From the NCBI GenBank assembly GCA_965247065.1, contig CBDFGN010000006.1, positions 744,001 to 808,000 of the forward strand: a stretch of DNA of 64,000 bases. The letters are read 5' to 3'. A program made the translations under genes and the position numbers. How positions within the stretch are numbered: the stretch's first letter is position 1; each line of letters opens with the position of its first letter. The notes beneath the pieces are model-generated. The model ran no database searches. It worked only from the letters and a program-made list of their open reading frames with translations, and was not told where the DNA came from. Shown here in pieces: positions 60,946 to 64,000 of the stretch. The stretch is from CBDFGN01 sp965247065 (lineage in GTDB: Bacteria > Bacteroidota > Bacteroidia > Cytophagales > Cyclobacteriaceae).

Positions 60946-62902
60946 AGCCGATAACCAAAATGTCGTCCGTTTGCTCAACATCCTTGGCCCATCCACCGAT
61001 TTCAGCCTCCAGTGCGTCGCCTTGGGAGGCCAAAGAATCTTGATAACTGGCCTGTAGCAATTTTTTGAAATTGCTGGTCATGTACTTCTTGTCATATTGT
61101 CCGCCAAACTGATCCGCAAACCCGTCGGATGCTATGTAGAACGCATCCCCCACCATGTGATCAATGTTTTGTTCTTTAAATTTCTTGCTCTTCTGGTCAA
61201 GTGAATCGGCGATCCCGGATTTGGAACCTTTAAGTTCAACAATTGCATTGTTCCTTATATAATACAGGGGCCTTTTGGCCCCGGCAAAAGTGACGCGTTT
61301 AGTGTGGTTATCAATTCGACAAATAGCGACGTCCATTCCGTGACTGGATTGCTTTACCTCCTGTTGCTTCAAGGCATTCAGAACTTTATTATCAAGCTCA
61401 GCCAAAATTTCATTGGGTTGGGTGATCCGGCTTTCGTTTATTATCTGATTCAGGATGCTGTTGGCCATAATGGTCATGAAGGCCCCGGCAACTCCGTGTC
61501 CGGTGCAATCCACCATAGCCAGGATATCAAAATCCTCTTCATGATGGTACCAATAGAAATCCCCAGAGACAATATCCTTGGGCTTGTGGAAAATAAAGGA
61601 ATTGGGTAAGTTTTTGAGTACCACATTCTTGTTTAGAATAGCATCCTGAATGCTCTTGGCATAATAGATACTATCAGTAATATCTTGATTCTTGGTTTGG
61701 ATGATCTGCTTTTGCGCCGAAATCTCTTCATTCCTTTTCTCCAATATCTGATTTGCCCTTTGATTCTGTCTGAACCTGAGATAAATCAATCCAGCCACCG
61801 CGAAGATGGATAACGTAACAAAAATAAAAGCAAAGATTATAAGTTGGGCATTCTTATTCTGCAGGCTTTTGTTCTCGTTGTCTTTTTGAAGAAGAACATT
61901 GGCCTTCTCAATTTTATCAAGTTCGTAAAGTGCCTCCAGCTGAGCCAGCTTGCGGCTGCTTTCCTCATTAAACAGACTATCGTGGATTACGTTTTGCCTC
62001 TTAAGCGTCAGGAAAGCCAGAACCGTCTGGTCGGTGGCAAAATATACCTCGGCGATAGCAGTGTAAATCCTTGCCAAAAGTGGATTGTCATTCAGCTCCC
62101 TGGCCAATTCCGCCGCTTGGCCCAGGTAGGTGGTAGCCAAATCAAACTTGGATTGGTTACGATATGTTTCCCCGATGTTGAAAAGCGAATGGGCTTGACC
62201 AAACTTGTTTTTATTCTCCCGCTCTATCTCCAAAGAGCGAAAATAGTAATCCAAGGCCTCGCGGTATTGCGATCGGCTATTGTGGATATTGCCGATATTG
62301 TTCAAAACATCGAAGGCCTGGTGAAGTTGGCCGTTTTGTTCAAGTAGAGCCATGGCCTGTAAGTAGATCTCCAAGGCCCTGTCAACCTCACCATTCTCAT
62401 AATGAACATTGCCGATGTTATTCATGGCACCCACCTGGAAGCCTATATTGTCCATACCCTCAAAAATGCCAAGGGCACTTTCAAAAGAGTTTAAGGCCTT
62501 GTCGTATTCGCTTTTGATGGTGTAGAGGATTCCGATATTGCTCAATGTAAAACCAATTCTTTCGGTATCATTTAGTGCTTCCTGAATCGCCAAGGATTGT
62601 AAAAAGTGGTCAAGCGAATTATCGAAATCCCCGAGGTTTTTGTAATAAACCCCAAGATTATTGAGAGCCCGGCCCAACCCTTTCTGGTAATTGATTGACC
62701 GGGCTAAGTCCCGAGCGTCCAAGGTGTAGTTAAGTGCCTGCAGCGGTTCGCTGTTCCGATACTCTTTGTACAGTTCATTGAGGACATCGATCCGATTGGT
62801 CCCCGTAGCAGCTCTAAGCTCAACTTCCAGGCTATCCACGTCAGCAACTAGCGGAAGGCTAGTGGGGATCATTAGGAGGGAAGTTATTACAATTCGGGCC
62901 AC
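60935..62902 (-). CDS. TPR protein with C-terminal SpoIIE (PP2C) phosphatase
   Basis: A 655-residue signalling protein. A signal-like N terminus is followed by six or seven TPRs (residues 35-330, LNNLGVYYKNLGDFDNSLDHFLQS and similar). Then come a coiled-coil stretch, one membrane segment (LIIFAFIFVTLSIFAVAGLIYL, near 355), another coiled coil (NQILEKRNEEISAQKQIIQ), and a SpoIIE phosphatase (KPKDIVSGDFYW, AMVDCTGHGVAGAFMT, YIASDGFADQFGG) with the metal Asp residues. The periplasmic TPR sensor likely controls a cytoplasmic Ser/Thr phosphatase. Its upstream neighbour is a paralogue without the phosphatase. Confidence 0.9.
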   Translation of the reverse strand: MARIVITSLLMIPTSLPLVADVDSLEVELRAATGTNRIDVLNELYKEYRNSEPLQALNYTLDARDLARSINYQKGLGRALNNLGVYYKNLGDFDNSLDHFLQSLAIQEALNDTERIGFTLSNIGILYTIKSEYDKALNSFESALGIFEGMDNIGFQVGAMNNIGNVHYENGEVDRALEIYLQAMALLEQNGQLHQAFDVLNNIGNIHNSRSQYREALDYYFRSLEIERENKNKFGQAHSLFNIGETYRNQSKFDLATTYLGQAAELARELNDNPLLARIYTAIAEVYFATDQTVLAFLTLKRQNVIHDSLFNEESSRKLAQLEALYELDKIEKANVLLQKDNENKSLQNKNAQLIIFAFIFVTLSIFAVAGLIYLRFRQNQRANQILEKRNEEISAQKQIIQTKNQDITDSIYYAKSIQDAILNKNVVLKNLPNSFIFHKPKDIVSGDFYWYHHEEDFDILAMVDCTGHGVAGAFMTIMANSILNQIINESRITQPNEILAELDNKVLNALKQQEVKQSSHGMDVAICRIDNHTKRVTFAGAKRPLYYIRNNAIVELKGSKSGIADSLDQKSKKFKEQNIDHMVGDAFYIASDGFADQFGGQYDKKYMTSNFKKLLQASYQDSLASQGDALEAEIGGWAKDVEQTDDILVIGFML

Positions 62903-62914
62903 CAGCGTAGGAGT

Positions 62915-64000
62915 TTATCGTCCGTAAAAATTACGATAGAGGCCAATAATCAAAGAAACACCCAAAATCGAGGCAAGGATTATTAGTAATACCGTAACTT
63001 GTTGATTTCGATCCTTGAGTCTGGTAATGTTCTGGTCCCGTTGCAATAGGTTTCTTTGCGCTTCTTCCTTTAGAAATTCAAACTCCATTTCAAGCTGGTT
63101 TATTTTTTTATCGCTTTCCTGATTGAACAACGTATCACGTCCGGATATATACAAAAGGAGAGAGTTGTAAGCCATCAGCAAGTCGTCGTTAGCATAATAG
63201 GCATCGGCCAAGGCTTTATAGATCTTGCTAAGAAGAACATTATCCTCTATAGTTCTGGCCAAATTGAGAGCTTGGGTTTGAAAACTTATGGACATCTTAA
63301 ATTCCTTTTTCTGGTGATAGGTCACCCCTATGTTGCTCAACGCATATGCCTGCCCGTATAGATTTTTATGATCCCTTTCAATTTCGAGCGATTCGAAATA
63401 GACTTCTAAGGCGCGGTCGTAATTGCGCTGACTAAAGTGGATATTACCTATGTTGGTTAGGGGATCGAACTGGGATTCCTTGTCTAATGTTTTTTGCAAT
63501 TCCAAAGCCTGTTCGTAGAACGCCAGGGCTTGCTCGTATTCCTCTTGCTCGTATTCCTCTTGCTCGTATTCCTCTTGCTCGTATTCCTCTTGCTCGTATT
63601 CCTCTTGCTCGTATTCCTCTTGCTCGTATTCCTCTTGCTCCCGGTAAACGTTTCCAATATTATTAAGAGAGCCAATAATTTTTTCCGTCGATCCCAGGCT
63701 CTGAAGTATTTCGTAAGATTCCAGGTAATTGTCCAGGGCTTTATCATATTCAGCTTTCAGCGAGTAAATTGTGCCAATGTTGTTCAGAACTTTGGCAAGT
63801 CCCTCACGCTCTTCGATGCTGGAATAATTCCGATACGCTTCTAGGTAATTCTCAAGAGCATTATCAAATTGTCCTCTAAGACGGAAAATAACTCCAATGT
63901 CATTGTATGATGCAGCCAGTCCCTTGGCATAATTCAGTTGCTTGGCCAGCTCCAGGGCTTCGGTAGCATAATTCAAGGCCAAAACCGGGTCGTTATTGAA
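62915..64000 (-). CDS. TPR protein, paralogue lacking the phosphatase domain (5' end outside window)
   Basis: The frame is open to the right edge (FNNDPVLALNYATEALELAK), so the start is beyond the window. The visible part has about seven TPRs, a coiled-coil (INQLEMEFEFLKEEAQRNLLQ) and a single membrane segment (VTVLLIILASILGVSLIIGLY). It stops eight residues later (YRNFYGR-stop), just where its downstream neighbour goes on into a coiled coil and SpoIIE domain. One TPR carries an expanded EQEEY repeat. Whether the missing phosphatase is an ancient loss or a recent truncation is unclear. Confidence 0.85.
   Translation of the reverse strand, partial: FNNDPVLALNYATEALELAKQLNYAKGLAASYNDIGVIFRLRGQFDNALENYLEAYRNYSSIEEREGLAKVLNNIGTIYSLKAEYDKALDNYLESYEILQSLGSTEKIIGSLNNIGNVYREQEEYEQEEYEQEEYEQEEYEQEEYEQEEYEQEEYEQALAFYEQALELQKTLDKESQFDPLTNIGNIHFSQRNYDRALEVYFESLEIERDHKNLYGQAYALSNIGVTYHQKKEFKMSISFQTQALNLARTIEDNVLLSKIYKALADAYYANDDLLMAYNSLLLYISGRDTLFNQESDKKINQLEMEFEFLKEEAQRNLLQRDQNITRLKDRNQQVTVLLIILASILGVSLIIGLYRNFYGR
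63531..63635 (-). repeat. 15-bp minisatellite, seven copies, coding for (EQEEY)n in a TPR
   Basis: Seven perfect tandem copies of TGCTCGTATTCCTCT on the plus strand encode EQEEY on the minus strand. Other TPRs in this protein have one such segment (REQEEYEQALAFYEQ), so six units (30 residues) are extra. The copies are identical at DNA level, which implies recent expansion. Confidence 0.95.

Noticed and set aside
63494..63844. 116-residue frame with repeated LLVFL on the plus strand
   Set aside because: It is the antisense reading of the EQEEY minisatellite in the TPR gene; the repeat makes long frames in several phases.

Overview
The window looks like a chromosomal segment of a Bacteroidota bacterium, most likely of the Cytophagales type. 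The evidence is a gldC gliding gene, the ftsX-DUF3098-uppP-truB-ribF-gldC cluster, a SUF operon ending in sufT and a bacilliredoxin, a TonB-dependent receptor with an N-terminal carboxypeptidase-regulatory-like domain, a membrane pyrophosphatase, a TPR/SpoIIE phosphatase, and several TAnnTTTG -7 boxes. Most of the content is housekeeping. There is no CRISPR array, phage or obvious defence island.

Layout. 0-7.3 kb: end of a TylF-type methyltransferase, tRNA-Arg, sucC, a LolD-type ABC ATPase, a broken membrane gene, a frameshifted yebC, NAD salvage (frameshifted nicotinate phosphoribosyltransferase plus pncA) and gapA. 7.4-11.7 kb: an accessory patch. An IS3-family element with an internal 1020-bp tandem duplication has cut an HTTM (gamma-carboxylase-like) gene in two, next to a tRNA-Glu, GIY-YIG gene, hairpin and tRNA-relic cluster. 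11.8-21.1 kb: an envelope cluster (TonB receptor, SGNH lipoprotein, small beta-barrel, about 1130-residue repeat lipoprotein). 21.4-25.4 kb: gldC to ftsX. 25.7-34 kb: broken ECF sigma factor with anti-sigma partner, DUF2147, hppA, marR, folE/queD, cysH, an epimerase, small ORFs. 34-40 kb: sufBCDSE-sufT-brx. 40-58 kb: lrp, an unusual type II tRNA, terB-like, fadD, pgi, K+ channel, Na+/H+ antiporter, KAS III-like enzyme, queA, menC-like gene, phosphoesterase, sirtuin and topA. 58-64 kb: sixA and polyamine genes (a speD-speE fusion and an agmatinase), then two tandem TPR signalling genes, the last running off the window.

The most unusual object is the tRNA-like gene at 40910-41024. It has a leucine-type body and D arm, but a GTC (Asp) anticodon, C38 and G73, and a 43-nt structured variable arm. 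It has its own -7 box and a strong terminator. Second is the GIY-YIG gene whose stop codon abuts the 5' end of tRNA-Glu, with a hairpin-interrupted copy of the tRNA's 5' half on its other side. Third is the IS3 tandem array, with a 3-bp target duplication that allows the disrupted gene to be rebuilt exactly.

Between 2.7 and 27 kb there are at least nine coding lesions (single-base shifts and stops) in six genes, while 27-64 kb shows none that I recognise. These may be real decay or assembly errors, and the affected entries say so. All functions are inferred by reading motifs; no database search was possible.
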